Shown here piece by piece: positions 23,400 to 34,525 of a stretch of 64,000 bases of DNA (position 1 is its first letter; each line of letters begins with the position of its first letter). The position numbers and the translations under genes are program-made. Where the stretch lies: the NCBI GenBank assembly GCA_033032175.1, contig CM065328.1:6882690-6946689 (forward strand). Reading direction: 5' to 3'. A model generated the notes under the pieces. That model saw only the letters and a list, made by a program, of their open reading frames with translations, did no database searches and had not been told where the DNA came from. Origin of the DNA: Saturnia japonica. Taxonomy: Eukaryota > Arthropoda > Insecta > Lepidoptera > Saturniidae.

Positions 23400-24530
23400 T
23401 TGAAAAACTTACTAACTCTGAGAATTTTCACATGTGGAAATTTGAGTTTAATATACATGTATCTGTTAAAGGAGGATTATACCAAACCTTTAATAAACTA
23501 AAACTCTATTATAAAGAACCAGTTTAAATATAGAACTGTGTCTCTGAAAAAAAAAGACTGACAATTCAGTGTGTGAAAAAGTGTCAATAAACTAAAACTG
23601 AAATTGAAAAAATTGGGATAATAAAAGACTCTTAAATTTGTGTAAACCTCTTATCTGCCCATAAGCTATCAGAACCGAGGAACCGGCTACTCCAATGGAG
23701 ATTATACAAGATCCATTGACTATCCCATCCGAGGGAGACAGCGAAGAACGTAAACAAATAGTCACGTATGAGCCTGAACATATTCTCGAGGGAGAAAATA
23801 TGGAAGAAACCCATACTAAAGACCATGTTCATGAGAATAATGTGGAACAAGATCAAGAATTCCGCCACGTTACAATCTTCGTGACCGCAACCAAATAAAA
23901 CATCCTGAAAAATTTGATGATTATGTATGCATAACAGAATCATACCCTACAAGTATTCTTCAGACGCCATGAATCGGAATAATCATGGCAATAATAATAA
24001 AGGCAATGGAAGATGAAATGAAATCTTTAAAAGACCTCAATGTTTGGACATCTTGTATGTTACCAAAAAATAAGAAGGCTCTACCTTGCAAATGGGTTCT
24101 CTGTATCAAGCAGAATCCTAATGGCTCCATCGATAAGTATAAAGCTCGACTTGTCGTAAAGGGTTACAAGCAGAAGAAAGGACAGGATTATGATCAGACA
24201 TATAGTCCTGTAGCACGCCTTGCAACTATAAGAGCATTATTGAGTGTCGCGGCACAAGAAAACCTACATCTTATACAGTTTGATGTTTGTACTGCATTCC
24301 TTCACGGAAAGCTTAAGGAGGAAATTTATGTACAACAACCCGATGGTTATAGCGATGGAACCTTAAATGTGTGGAAGCTCAATCGAAGCCTGTATGGTTT
24401 GAAACAAGTTCCAAGGTGTTGGAACTCTTGCTTCCAAGAAATTCTTTTAGAGATGGACTTCAAGCAGTGCGATGCTGATTATTGTCTGTATAAAAAACTC
24501 AGAATACAGAACAAACCAGAAGCAGCCGCG
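23400..24530 (+). pseudogene. Copia element 1: gag start fused to reverse transcriptase fragment
   Basis: After the primer site, a gag-like start (NFHMWKFEFNIHV, near 23430) is followed within about 200 bases by the acidic linker (23692-23898, frameshifted) and the reverse transcriptase start at 23985 (PCKWVLCIKQNPNGSIDKYK, then ARLVVKGYKQKKGQDYDQTY, FDVCTAFLHGKLKEEIYV, SLYGLKQVPRCW). It stops before the YVDD motif at about 24510. Protease and integrase are missing. So this is an internally deleted, 3'-truncated copy. The tail of the open frame to 24611 is unrelated sequence. Confidence 0.8.
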
Positions 24531-24674
24531 TTCAAGAATAATTACATACGCTGCACTGTGTCCAAAAACAATACGTACGTCCCGCACCTGCCCTACTTCC
24601 CATACGCATAATGTTGCTAGCTCGGGAGCGGTTTCCCACTTTTTGGGGTAGTCTTATAACACATGTCTTATAAC

Positions 24675-25796
24675 TTATAACACATCGTTGATAATGTAGC
24701 GATTGTTTTTTAATTTTTTTAATATACTTTTTAAAGATTCGTACTTCTTGGCAAGTCTGTTGTATTTTTGTTGTAATGTTTTCATTCGTGGAACATGTTG
24801 TTCACAAAATAATTGTTTTCGTCGTAATTGAGATTTAAGTTTGACCTTTCTCGGCGTATCAAACACAGATTCCAAATCAGAAATATTGACATCACCGATC
24901 TCTGAGTTCGATCGCGCAGGAGATTGTGGTTGTGTAACCTGAAATGAAAAACCTTAAGTTGTATGTTGTTGTATCATGTAATAGATTAACAAAAACTTTA
25001 ATTAAATATAGAATATTTCTGCCGTACAAGGCATGACATGACACGGATGGAAACGCATTAGTAATAGCACTTTGTGCCTGAGCTTGCAAATGTCCATGGG
25101 CCTTACTTAGTTTATTTTACATTTATTACTGTTACTACTAGTGTTTATTTACTACATTAGTTTACTTGTAACTAAGTATATCGATTAAGTGCCTTGTTTG
25201 CCTTCAATATTATAAAAAAAAAATTAAACATTGTTATCATAGGTGGGTACGCATATTGTCCGATGTCGAAGGTTTAGATGTTTCTATGTGTAACTCGGAT
25301 AATTCTGGTGTCAAGGCCAAATACTGAAATAGAACGTTAGTATTAGATTATTCATATATTTAATTCACCAAAGTTTCATTAGCCCGGAATCTGAAATTTG
25401 CGCCCAGTTTAGGCTCGCCCCTTATCACGATGAGGGACGGATAAGCTCGACGAAAAGTGGGCATACTTGTTATACCTTTGCATACTCCTTCGGGGATTAC
25501 AGGCGAGAGCATATATATATATATGTGGACCAAAACCTTACTTCAAAATACATGACAAACATTTTCACCAGGAGGGATACAATATAAATATAGTAATTAT
25601 TATGACTATATCTACCTTAGTTGGATTAGCTGCTTTCTTCAGTTTTTTCAAACCACCTTTTGTATCATAAAAATATTGCGCTTCAAAGTAAATTGAGCAA
25701 AGTACGCTCCGGCTTGATGGTTTCCAAAACCCATCTAGCCGTGCTCTTTGTATGACTTTCATCCAGTCCGATTTTCTATTTTCATCAGCAGGGAAA
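24675..25796 (-). pseudogene. THAP-domain protein remnant (copy 1)
   Basis: Exon-like blocks on the minus strand: 25616-25796 (FPADENRKSDWMKVI, WKPSSRSVLCSIYFEAQYF; donor AAG|GT), about 25265-25326, and 24675-24938 (FDTPRKVKLKSQLRRKQL followed by a coiled coil ending ILKKLKNNRYIINDVL). The arrangement matches proteins with an N-terminal C2CH THAP zinc finger and a downstream coiled coil, including P-element-like transposases. The first exon with the two leading Cys residues is absent, the last zinc-ligand His in 'CSxHF' is Tyr here, and exon phases do not join between the last two blocks. Likely a dead, 5'-truncated copy abutting Copia element 2. Confidence 0.65.
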
Positions 25797-25924
25797 CTAA
25801 AATTACAAAGGTTCTTACACAAAAATAGTAAGTATTTTTGTGTAAGATATTATTTTATAAAAGAAAAGCGGTTTATTTAAAAATTATCCCGTAATCCTCC
25901 TCCTCAACACAATATACTGTGCAA

Positions 25925-26700
25925 CTTATATTTTAAACAGACTGCCAAGTGATGCCCTGAAAAATAAAACACCATATGAAATATGGGTTGGAAAAAGCCT
26001 ATTATATCTAATATGCAAAAGTTTGGCTCTGCTGTCTATGCAAAACAGCTACATCCAAATGTAAAAAAACTAGATCCTAGAAGCAAGAAACTATTAATTA
26101 TTGGATATACTTATAACGGGTACAGACTGTGGAATGCCAAGGAGAGAAAAATAGAGATATCAAGGAACATAGTGATCATAAAAAGAGAAACTGAACAACA
26201 GAAAGAAAATTATAAGAAAAGAAAAATAAGTGCTAGTGAAAGTTATGAAGAGACAACAGAAGAACAAGAAGAAACAACAGTAGACCAAGAAGAGACTATA
26301 GAAAACCTGGAGGAAACAGCAGAAAATACCAGAACAGAAGAAGATAGAAATGATAACACTCTTTCGACGAAAGAGAAAGATACAGTCACAATGAAGAACA
26401 AGGTAACCTAAAAAGAAGTAAAAGAATGAAACAGATTCCAACTTACCTTAAAGACTATAGTTTACTTACTTACAGAGAGGCTGTAACATCCAAAGAGGGG
26501 GAAAACTGGAAAAAGCTATAAATTTGAAGAAGGAATCCCTGGAAATAATAATACCCGGGAAATAGTAGATAAGAAAGAGGCAAAAGATAACAAAATACTT
26601 ACAAACAAATGAGTATTTCGTGTGAAAGAAAATGGCACTTATAAAGCTAGACTTGTCGTACGAGGATTTGAACAAAATGATATTGACTACAATGTCGATG
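25925..26700 (+). pseudogene. Copia element 2, left part (integrase C-terminus, linker, start of RT)
   Basis: Reads NRLPSDALKNKTPYEIWVGK in one frame, then, after a one-base deletion near 25995, MQKFGSAVYAKQLHPNVKKL and an acidic Glu/Thr-rich linker to 26411. A further frameshifted part reaches the RT start (TYKARLVVRGFEQNDIDYN) at 26638-26694. It breaks at 26700, where a 10-bp repeat marks a large insertion. Continues at 34516. Gag, protease and integrase core are missing on the left. Confidence 0.75.
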
Positions 26701-27325
26701 AAATGTTGATACAATGTTGACTGAAAGAAGAGTAGCTGAAATTAAAGCAGTCTCGGTAAGTATAACCAGCTCTTTCTCGTTTACAATAACTAATATATCG
26801 TTGTCTCTATTTAACCCAGCATTATTGATAATTCCAGGAGCCGACAACGCGATATTAAAATGTAGGTTATTAGCATATTTTAGATATAATATTGTTATAA
26901 TAGAGTTTAATATTTATTTGGAAACATCAATAACTGAAAGGTCTGTGTTTTTTCTTTCTTTCAATGCGCAAAAGGAGGAGGTAAATATGTGTAGAGTGCT
27001 TTATATATTAATTGAATATTTGGAACGCATGTTGGTAAGTAATGGGTGAAGAAGTTTATGATGTTTCTATATTCTTGTTCTATTTGTAGTGATATTTTGC
27101 AACTCGATATTAACAGGGCTAAGAGTAAATCTGGTAAAAAAGGCAGAAACTCTGTGCAAAAAAGAAGTTCTGGCTGTAATATTATTTATCGACCTTTGTC
27201 CTGTCGACGGAGTATTGTTAATGATAAAAAATAAACACAAAAAATAATTATTGAATAATTTTGAATCTCCCATGTGTTACGGCGTTTTTGCATTACCTGG
27301 TCAAATTACTATTCGATATGAATAG

Positions 27326-27696
27326 TGCTTGCGCCGTTGTAAGCGCAGCGCATTTAATACTACTAATTGAGTGGACTGTATTTGCGGGGATTGTGATCAG
27401 CTATATGGATATAGGATAGGAATTTGGCACATACCTCGTGGTGGGTTCCGGTTTCACCTGGCTAGCCGGCTAGGTGGTCGTCTTCGACGTACTGCCCAAA
27501 TTCTTCTCCTTCATAACAATGACGAGCACTAAAGTCAATGTATCAACAACCGAGCGAAAATCAACTTTATTCGACGAGGCGCGGCGACGAACTGTTTGCA
27601 TGTGCCAAGGAAGGGAGGGTAAGCGGAGATAGAAAAAGTTGCGAACCGATCACAATATCGCACAATATTTAAAACTATATAAAAGCGGCGCAACCA
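27326..27696 (-). repeat. BEL/Pao 3' LTR
   Basis: 371 bp, in minus orientation starting TGGTTGCGCC and ending GGCGCAAGCA. Identical to the copy at 33739-34109. Confidence 0.95.
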
Positions 27697-27708
27697 TTTC
27701 CCCCGGCT
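27697..27708 (-). other. BEL/Pao polypurine tract
   Basis: Minus-strand GCCGGGGGAAA directly abuts the 3' LTR, the expected place for second-strand priming. Confidence 0.7.
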
Positions 27709-27782
27709 TGAAGGGTTCCCTTCAAAATAACTAAACTAAAGCGGATCTATGATAAACTAAACCTAAAGTAAACTAACCTCTG

Positions 27783-28139
27783 CTACTGTAGATTAGGCAG
27801 AGGACAGAGACGAACAACCGGGCGTAAATACGATCCGGTTGCGGTTTTAACGCGAACAATGCGAGTAATGCCATCGGATCCAGGAAAAACTTCTTCAACA
27901 ATGCCTAGAGGCCAATGTAGAGGCGGTGTATTTTCAGTTCTAATAATCACGACCGTTCCAACAGTAATTGGAGTCGATGGTGTATTCCATTTTTGACGCG
28001 ACTGCAATGTGTGCAAATAGTCTGTCCTCCAACGCTTCCAGAACGACTGGACGAGTTTATCCAATAAGTCGTAACGCGAAAGAACATGTAGTCGATCTTC
28101 ATCAATATTTCTACAAGGCAGATACTTGAGAGGAGTCAT
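27783..28139 (-). CDS. BEL/Pao pol C-terminal segment (DUF5641-type), displaced frame
   Basis: Continues the polyprotein in a different frame: LTPAHF at the end of the long frame should run into NMTPLKYLPCRN, then the conserved WKRWRTDYLHTLQSRQKW and VVIIRTENTPPLHWPLGIVE blocks that close BEL/Pao integrases. Stop at 27783. The break is a T7 run (28144-28150 on the + strand, A7). Six T would keep the frame open, so one extra base is the simplest cause. Confidence 0.85.
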   Translation of the reverse strand: MTPLKYLPCRNIDEDRLHVLSRYDLLDKLVQSFWKRWRTDYLHTLQSRQKWNTPSTPITVGTVVIIRTENTPPLHWPLGIVEEVFPGSDGITRIVRVKTATGSYLRPVVRLCPLPNLQ

Positions 28140-31100
28140 GTTTAAAAAAATGTGCAGGCGTTAGTGCTAGTGGCTCTGAAGGATCACTAGACAACGTCCG
28201 ACACAGTGGGCGGGTGTTCATAACCGCTTCCACTTGAGCGAGCACCGTGCTTAACTCTTCGAATGAAAGTATCTGCTCGCCTATAACGCGATATAGATGC
28301 GATTTTAAGGCCTTTATGTTGGCCTCCCAGTTTCCTCCAAAATGACTCGCGGTGGGGGTATTCAGATACCATTTAATGCGATTTTCAGCTAGTACTTGAG
28401 CAAATTCAGTGTTAAAATACTTTGATCGTAAAAATGCATGCAATTCCGTGATATTACGTTTAGCTCCAACACAATTTGTGCCATTATCCGAATACATTTG
28501 TCCTACAGCGCCACGACGAGACAAAAATCTTTTAAACGCAGCCATGAAACTTGACGTGCTTAAGTCACTAGCTAACTCTATATGAATTGCACGAGTTGTC
28601 AGGCAAACGAAAATACACACATAAGCCTTCGTCGAGCGTACACCACGACCGCGTGAAATCGTTACTCTTAACGGACCGGCGTAATCCGTTCCGGTATGTA
28701 TGAATGGCTTAACTGACTCTACTACACGACAAGCACGATGGTCAGCCATTTCCGGAGCTGCAGCTCTCGGACGAAGCCTATAACATGGCACGCATTGGTG
28801 TACTCTAGAGCGAATCAAATTACGAGCGGAAAATATCCAGTATTTTTGCCGCATAATCGACATCAACAAATCAGGTCCTGCGTGACAATTTATCTTGTGA
28901 TAATAATCCACTAAAAGATTAAGAAAATGGTCTTTTCGTGGCAAAACTACCGGATGTCTGTGTTCAAACACCAAGTTTGATTGACTCAAACGGCCACCGA
29001 CTCGTATGAGCCCATCTTGTAAGAAGGGTTTTAAACACTGAAAAGCGCGACTACAAGGTTTGTTGGATTTAAGTTTATTAAATTCAATGGAGAAATAGTT
29101 ATGCTGAAGCTCACGGAGAATAATTATCTCAGCTTTATCGAGATCTGCAGCAACTATGTACTCACGCGGTGGTAATATTTTAACAAAACGACACATATAC
29201 ACTACGCAGCGCAAGAGTTTAGACCAAGACGACAGTCTACTAGACAACAATAATATTGGTGACTCCTCGCGTGGTGTAGTTGTAACCAAAGTACTTTTCT
29301 TTTGTTCTGGTGGTTCTGACACAGTTAATGGGTTGAAAGGACAAACAGGCCACTCTTCGGGCGATGCTTGGGTCCATGAAGGGCCGTGAAACCAAAGCGG
29401 GTGGTCTAAAATCTTCGCAGGAGTTAGCCCACGAGATAAGCAATCGGCAGGGTTATCCGTGCCAGCAACGTGGAAGAGATTTTGCGGTGATAATTCAGAT
29501 TGAATTTTTGCGACCCTATTGCCAACAAAGGTGTCCCAACGATGGGGAGAAGAATGAGCCCAACACAAGGCTACATTTGAATCCGAGAATGCAAAAATTC
29601 TATTTATACGAATGCGGTTGTGACAAGCCGTGACAATTGCACCAATGAGTTTTGATAGTAAAAGTATACCACAAAGCTCAAGGCGCGCAAGAGACACGAC
29701 TTTACGAGGTGAAACCTTAGACTTGGCAGTAATAAGGCTCACTGAGAGGTTGTCATTATTCTGAATGTGGAAGTAAACAACGCCTCCATACGCCTTTTCG
29801 CTAGCGTCTGCGAACCCAATAACTGTAATGATACTATGTTTATTGGTACCAACATGCCGTGGGATTTTAATTTGGTCGAGCAAAGGAAGCTCTTCCCTAA
29901 AACGATTCCAAAAATGAGCGATTCTATCTGGCGGCTTGTCATCCCAGTCACAACCTGACAACCAAAGCTCTTTTATAAGAAGCTTTGCATACAAAACTAC
30001 AGGAGCTACAAACCCCATTATATCCCAGATTCTAGCTACACAAGACAATATAATACGTTTGGTGCAAGTTGGTGGAGTCAAACAAACTTTAAAACTGAAT
30101 GAATCTGATGTAGGTGACCAGCGCAAGCCAAGAATCTTGTGCAAATCACCCTCGTCAAACTCTTTAACAGTTGACAAGCGATATGATGGCGGAATTGAAT
30201 CCAAAACCCTTCGCGAGTTACTAGTCCATTTCACTAGATCAAACTGACCCGCTTTCATGAGACTAATTACTTCAGCGGCAGTTTCAACGGCCTCTATCTC
30301 GCTCTCTACAGAATAAACAAAATCATCCATGTAGAGGCTAGGCTCTATAGTTTCCTTAGCCTTTGGATATGCAGATCCCTCATCTGAGGCAAGCTGCTTT
30401 ATTGTACGCAGAGCATGAAAAGGACTTGACTTCAGCCCGAAACAAACACGATTAAACTCGTAAACCTTCAAATGTTCCTGCGGGGAAAATCGATACAAAA
30501 TGCGCTGAAATCTGCGGTCGCGTTCGTTTACACCGATACAGAGAAACATTTGACGAATGTCGGCTGAAAGGGCAATCGAAAACAAGCGAAAGTTAACTAT
30601 GATATCGAACAAGTTACCTTGCAGATTTTGTCCTCTATATAATATGTCATTTAGGGAAACTGACGTACTAGTCTTAGCGCTACCATCTAAAACTACGCGC
30701 AATTTTGTGGTAAATTTATCTTCCCTAATAACTCCATGGTGTGGTATAATATACGACGGAACGTTCATAGACTCGACAGTATCAATAGGTGCGGGCGAGA
30801 TGTAGCCTTTATCTAGGTATTCCCTTATAACGTCGTCGTAAATTTGTTTCAACTTAGGAGACGCTAGCATTTTTTTCTCTAAACAATAAAAACGTTTTTC
30901 GGCTAACCTACGAGAATCACCGAGAGCAAAAATATCACCCTTAAAGGGGAGCGCGACAACATAACGACCATCTCCATCACGAGTAGTTGTGCGGCTATAA
31001 AACTCATCACAGACTTTGTCGTCTGGGCTGAGAATAGGAGGGCAATTGACTTCTTCAATTTCCCAAAATTTACGAACGGCGGATTCTAGAGGCTCGACGG

Positions 31101-33117
31101 CACAGCAGTAGGATATGGTCGAGTAAGAATCCACTCGTGCGGGAGCTGTACCAACAATAACAAATCCAAGAACTGTTTCCAGTGCGTGCGGTGCGGTTTG
31201 TGACGGATGACCGTGAACTTTACGTGATAACAGGAGGTGCGGGAAAATCGAGGCTCCAACCAACATCTCAATATTTCCTGGAATAGCATAAGTATCATCG
31301 GCCATAGGTAAGTCATCAAAATTCGACAGCATTGAAGTATTGACTGAGACCGTCGGCAAACGTTCAGTCACCTTATCTACAACTAACGAATCCATATCAA
31401 AACTAATTCTCGAGTCAAAACGTGAGTGAAATTTAATTTTTAGGGAGCCCTGAATGGTTTTTACAGAACCTCCAATTCCTTTTACTACAGAACATATAGG
31501 CCGTTTATTTATATTTAAACCAAGGCGTTGACAACACTCGAGAGTAACAAAATTACTCTGCGAAGCGCTATCTAAAAGAGCGCGAACACTATGTTCTTTT
31601 CCATAAGCATCTACAACTATTACACGAGCGGTCGCGAGAAGCACAGTAGTAGGAGTTCGCAATAACGATAACGAGCATAAGGCGACGTCATTTGAATGGT
31701 CGGTGTGAGCGGAGGCCGCGGCGGCGCGCGCGCTCGCAGTGTCGGACTGCGCGTCGCCAATGGATGGTAACCGGGTAGTGGCGGGGGGTGGCTGCGCGAC
31801 TGCATGGAAGCGGCCGGGCGCGGGCGCAGCGTTTATTACTGACGAACCATTACCACCGTGCGATAAACCAACTCTGCTCACATTGGATGCGGCATTATTA
31901 TCATTAAAATGAAGCAATGTATGATGCTTGTTTTGACATCTACGGCAACTAGAATTTGAATTGCAAAATGAAACACGATGTCCATCACTAAGGCAATTGA
32001 TACACAAATTATTGGCACGAACAAATTTATAACGCTCACTAGGTGTAAGTTTTAGGAAACTCGAGCATTTATAAATATGGTCATGATGAGCGTGACACAA
32101 CGAACAAACAGACTGTGATGCGATATTTACGTATGTTTGAGTGGGCTTAAATGATTTGGATACCGCGTCCGTTCGACGATCAGAATTAATTTTCTTTGTA
32201 GCTTCATGTTTTGGTGCCGAAATGCGTTGCAAGACTTTAATATGATCGCGTACAAACGTTTCTAGCTCGTCGAATTTGGGTAGTTGATTGTCTCCACGTC
32301 TGTCCATTTCAAATAAACGAACAGTTTCTGTGTCTAATTTCTTTATGCCGATGTACAAAAACAAAAAATCACTAAGGTCATTAACTTTAAGATTCTTTAT
32401 GGCGCGAACAGATGATGCAAAAATATCTAAAAACTTTTCCAAATTGTGTTCATTGCAAGAGGAAACATTTTTCAAATCGAATATTTGATCTAAATAAACA
32501 CTTGTCACTAATCTTTTGTCTTCGTATTTTACTTTTAAAGTATTTAAAATTAATTCATAATTTTGTGCACAAAGCGTGATTCCGGCGCAAACAGATTTTG
32601 CCTTACCAGTAAGTTTATTTACGAGATAATGTAATTTTTCATGATCCGTTAAATTTTCATTTTTATGAATTGTATTCTCAAAACTATCATAAAACAAAGG
32701 CCAATTTTTAATATCACCATTAAATTCGGGAATTTGAATGGGCGGTAATTTTGGTCTATCGCGTTTGAGCGGTTGTTCAAAAATCGGTTTTTGTTCTGAA
32801 TTTGCGGGTATTTGCAACAATTTCGCGGCTCGCTTTACGCGACAAAACAAATCTTCAAACGACGACAAATTTTGATAATTAACTACGTAATCAGGATTCA
32901 CTTCTAATTCAAATGTATTAATTTTATCAAGCGTTTTTTCAAAATCTATACGAATATCGTCTACAGTTTCCATTGAACATAGAAATGATTCTTTCGTCTC
33001 TTCATCGTAAATATTTTTCGAAGAATCAGAAATGTGTTTTATGCGAGAAAATAACATATCTCGTTTAGCATACAACATCCTTAGATCATTATCACGATTA
33101 ATAGCCTTGGGTGGCAT
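28111..33117 (-). CDS. BEL/Pao Gag-Pol polyprotein
   Basis: 1668 codons from ATG at 33117. Gag (DUF1759-type: PPIQIPEFNGDIKNWPLFYD) at about residues 125-270; zinc-knuckle region at about 335-400 with a classical CX2CX4HX4C (CINCLSDGHRVSFC) and a CX2CX3HX4H variant; aspartic protease (ALLDSASQSNF) at about 513; reverse transcriptase with YMDDFVYS at about 928; RNase H region with FADASEKAYGG; integrase zinc-binding region (YYHKINCHAGPDLLM) and core (HTGTDYAGPL at about 1475, YSDNGTNCVG at about 1544). There are no internal stops. The frame is lost only at its very end by one extra base in a T run. Encodes the whole replication machinery except the C-terminal tail. Confidence 0.95.
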   Translation of the reverse strand: MPPKAINRDNDLRMLYAKRDMLFSRIKHISDSSKNIYDEETKESFLCSMETVDDIRIDFEKTLDKINTFELEVNPDYVVNYQNLSSFEDLFCRVKRAAKLLQIPANSEQKPIFEQPLKRDRPKLPPIQIPEFNGDIKNWPLFYDSFENTIHKNENLTDHEKLHYLVNKLTGKAKSVCAGITLCAQNYELILNTLKVKYEDKRLVTSVYLDQIFDLKNVSSCNEHNLEKFLDIFASSVRAIKNLKVNDLSDFLFLYIGIKKLDTETVRLFEMDRRGDNQLPKFDELETFVRDHIKVLQRISAPKHEATKKINSDRRTDAVSKSFKPTQTYVNIASQSVCSLCHAHHDHIYKCSSFLKLTPSERYKFVRANNLCINCLSDGHRVSFCNSNSSCRRCQNKHHTLLHFNDNNAASNVSRVGLSHGGNGSSVINAAPAPGRFHAVAQPPPATTRLPSIGDAQSDTASARAAAASAHTDHSNDVALCSLSLLRTPTTVLLATARVIVVDAYGKEHSVRALLDSASQSNFVTLECCQRLGLNINKRPICSVVKGIGGSVKTIQGSLKIKFHSRFDSRISFDMDSLVVDKVTERLPTVSVNTSMLSNFDDLPMADDTYAIPGNIEMLVGASIFPHLLLSRKVHGHPSQTAPHALETVLGFVIVGTAPARVDSYSTISYCCAVEPLESAVRKFWEIEEVNCPPILSPDDKVCDEFYSRTTTRDGDGRYVVALPFKGDIFALGDSRRLAEKRFYCLEKKMLASPKLKQIYDDVIREYLDKGYISPAPIDTVESMNVPSYIIPHHGVIREDKFTTKLRVVLDGSAKTSTSVSLNDILYRGQNLQGNLFDIIVNFRLFSIALSADIRQMFLCIGVNERDRRFQRILYRFSPQEHLKVYEFNRVCFGLKSSPFHALRTIKQLASDEGSAYPKAKETIEPSLYMDDFVYSVESEIEAVETAAEVISLMKAGQFDLVKWTSNSRRVLDSIPPSYRLSTVKEFDEGDLHKILGLRWSPTSDSFSFKVCLTPPTCTKRIILSCVARIWDIMGFVAPVVLYAKLLIKELWLSGCDWDDKPPDRIAHFWNRFREELPLLDQIKIPRHVGTNKHSIITVIGFADASEKAYGGVVYFHIQNNDNLSVSLITAKSKVSPRKVVSLARLELCGILLLSKLIGAIVTACHNRIRINRIFAFSDSNVALCWAHSSPHRWDTFVGNRVAKIQSELSPQNLFHVAGTDNPADCLSRGLTPAKILDHPLWFHGPSWTQASPEEWPVCPFNPLTVSEPPEQKKSTLVTTTPREESPILLLSSRLSSWSKLLRCVVYMCRFVKILPPREYIVAADLDKAEIIILRELQHNYFSIEFNKLKSNKPCSRAFQCLKPFLQDGLIRVGGRLSQSNLVFEHRHPVVLPRKDHFLNLLVDYYHKINCHAGPDLLMSIMRQKYWIFSARNLIRSRVHQCVPCYRLRPRAAAPEMADHRACRVVESVKPFIHTGTDYAGPLRVTISRGRGVRSTKAYVCIFVCLTTRAIHIELASDLSTSSFMAAFKRFLSRRGAVGQMYSDNGTNCVGAKRNITELHAFLRSKYFNTEFAQVLAENRIKWYLNTPTASHFGGNWEANIKALKSHLYRVIGEQILSFEELSTVLAQVEAVMNTRPLCRTLSSDPSEPLALTPAHFFKHDSSQVSAL

Positions 33118-33738
33118 AGCGACAAGTAAATAGCAACTACCTACTTACTTACAAACAAACCAAATCGTAACGCAAGCGGTGGAGAACAGTAGTGTGCGAC
33201 TGTGAATAGGTAGTTAGGTATATGTATGATCAGATAACAGTGCGGAGCTATCGAACGATAAATATACAGATCGGATAATACCCCCTAGGTCACGTCGCTG
33301 CCTCGTCCTGAGAGTTTATTTTACAAATAATTAAATAGCCCCAGGTAAAACTTCAAATATACGTAGGTACCTAAAAGAAGTACGGAAAGAAAGATTAAAC
33401 ACTCGCTTGATAATTAATTTCGTACGTTCTTTTGAATTGTCTACCTACCTACATTCGAAACTAAATCAAATGTAACTAAATTAAACAAAACGGTTGCGGT
33501 GCGAACAAACTAATAAGTAACAAACTACGATTCTAAATACTTAGAGCGTTAGTCCTACCCTATGCCTATGCACTAGATAGGTTACCTAAGTTCTAGTCCT
33601 GAATATCTATTGCGGGTTTTCTACTAAAATATAGATATTTAGGTGCAAAGCAATTATTCCCTATGGAATAATGTACTATATAGCGAATAATTAAATTAAC
33701 GATGGATTCAATATCCTGCTCGTGAGGTCCAAAAATTA
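33118..33738 (-). other. BEL/Pao 5' leader
   Basis: About 620 bases of non-coding leader between the 5' LTR and the Gag start. Presumably contains packaging and regulatory sequence. No open frame recognised. Confidence 0.6.
33715..33731 (-). other. BEL/Pao primer binding site candidate
   Basis: Seven bases inside the 5' LTR, the minus strand reads TGGACCTCACGAGCAGG, which starts with TGG as expected for pairing to a tRNA 3' CCA end. The tRNA species was not determined. Confidence 0.5.
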
Positions 33739-34109
33739 TGCTTGCGCCGTTGTAAGCGCAGCGCATTTAATACTACTAATTGAGTGGACTGTATTTGCGG
33801 GGATTGTGATCAGCTATATGGATATAGGATAGGAATTTGGCACATACCTCGTGGTGGGTTCCGGTTTCACCTGGCTAGCCGGCTAGGTGGTCGTCTTCGA
33901 CGTACTGCCCAAATTCTTCTCCTTCATAACAATGACGAGCACTAAAGTCAATGTATCAACAACCGAGCGAAAATCAACTTTATTCGACGAGGCGCGGCGA
34001 CGAACTGTTTGCATGTGCCAAGGAAGGGAGGGTAAGCGGAGATAGAAAAAGTTGCGAACCGATCACAATATCGCACAATATTTAAAACTATATAAAAGCG
34101 GCGCAACCA
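33739..34109 (-). repeat. BEL/Pao 5' LTR
   Basis: 371 bp, identical to 27326-27696. Followed on the right by the AATAG target duplication. Confidence 0.95.
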
Positions 34110-34525
34110 AATAGTGTTTAAAAGAAGTCAGAATTACCTTATTTTGCAATGATATCGAGACTAAAACGTCACTACTTCTTTCCTCTACCGGTTTCAAATA
34201 GCAAGTGTATGGATCATAGTATGGATACCATAAGCGAGTTCATAATTTTCATATGCGTGTCGATTATTTTATCTTGAGTTTCTGTTCCCAATTTCGCAAT
34301 GATACATACCTCTTGAATAACTAGCGGTACAAGAATTAAATCTATCAGAGTTATTCTTACAACATTTGTTGTAGTATTTTCTTTCAGCTAACGTGTTACA
34401 TCAAAGAGCCATAAACACAACAGTACAGTTTCACATGAAGGCAAAAAATCCAATAAAATCAACCCTATAATCCGTTTTTTTTAATCTGGTTTTGTCCCAT
34501 AAATTGACAATCATTAATGTCGATG

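Larger units (their letters stand above)
27326..34109 (-). mobile_element. Complete BEL/Pao LTR retrotransposon
   Basis: 6784 bp with two 371-bp LTRs that read identical base for base, bounded by a 5-bp duplication AATAG (27321-27325 and 34110-34114). In the coding orientation the 5' LTR is 33739-34109 and the 3' LTR 27326-27696. A primer-site candidate, a polypurine tract and one long gag-pol frame with a single frameshift are all present. Identical LTRs mean a very recent insertion. It sits inside an older insertion in Copia 2. Confidence 0.95.
26701..34515. mobile_element. 7.8 kb insertion splitting Copia 2, flanked by a 10-bp direct repeat
   Basis: AATGTCGATG at 26691-26700 recurs at 34516-34525, and the Copia reverse transcriptase resumes just after the second copy ([16 protein letters not shown]). 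Removing the BEL provirus inside leaves about 1.03 kb (26701-27325 plus 34115-34515) of AT-rich sequence with no recognisable protein. This outer insertion is of unknown type. The direct repeat could be a LINE- or MULE-like target duplication. Confidence 0.45.

Noticed and set aside
28111..28150. Programmed ribosomal frameshift in the BEL polyprotein (TTTTTTTAAAC)
   Set aside because: The needed shift is +1, not the -1 slip such heptamers support, and it lies inside the integrase C-terminal region where BEL/Pao elements have one frame. An extra T is simpler.
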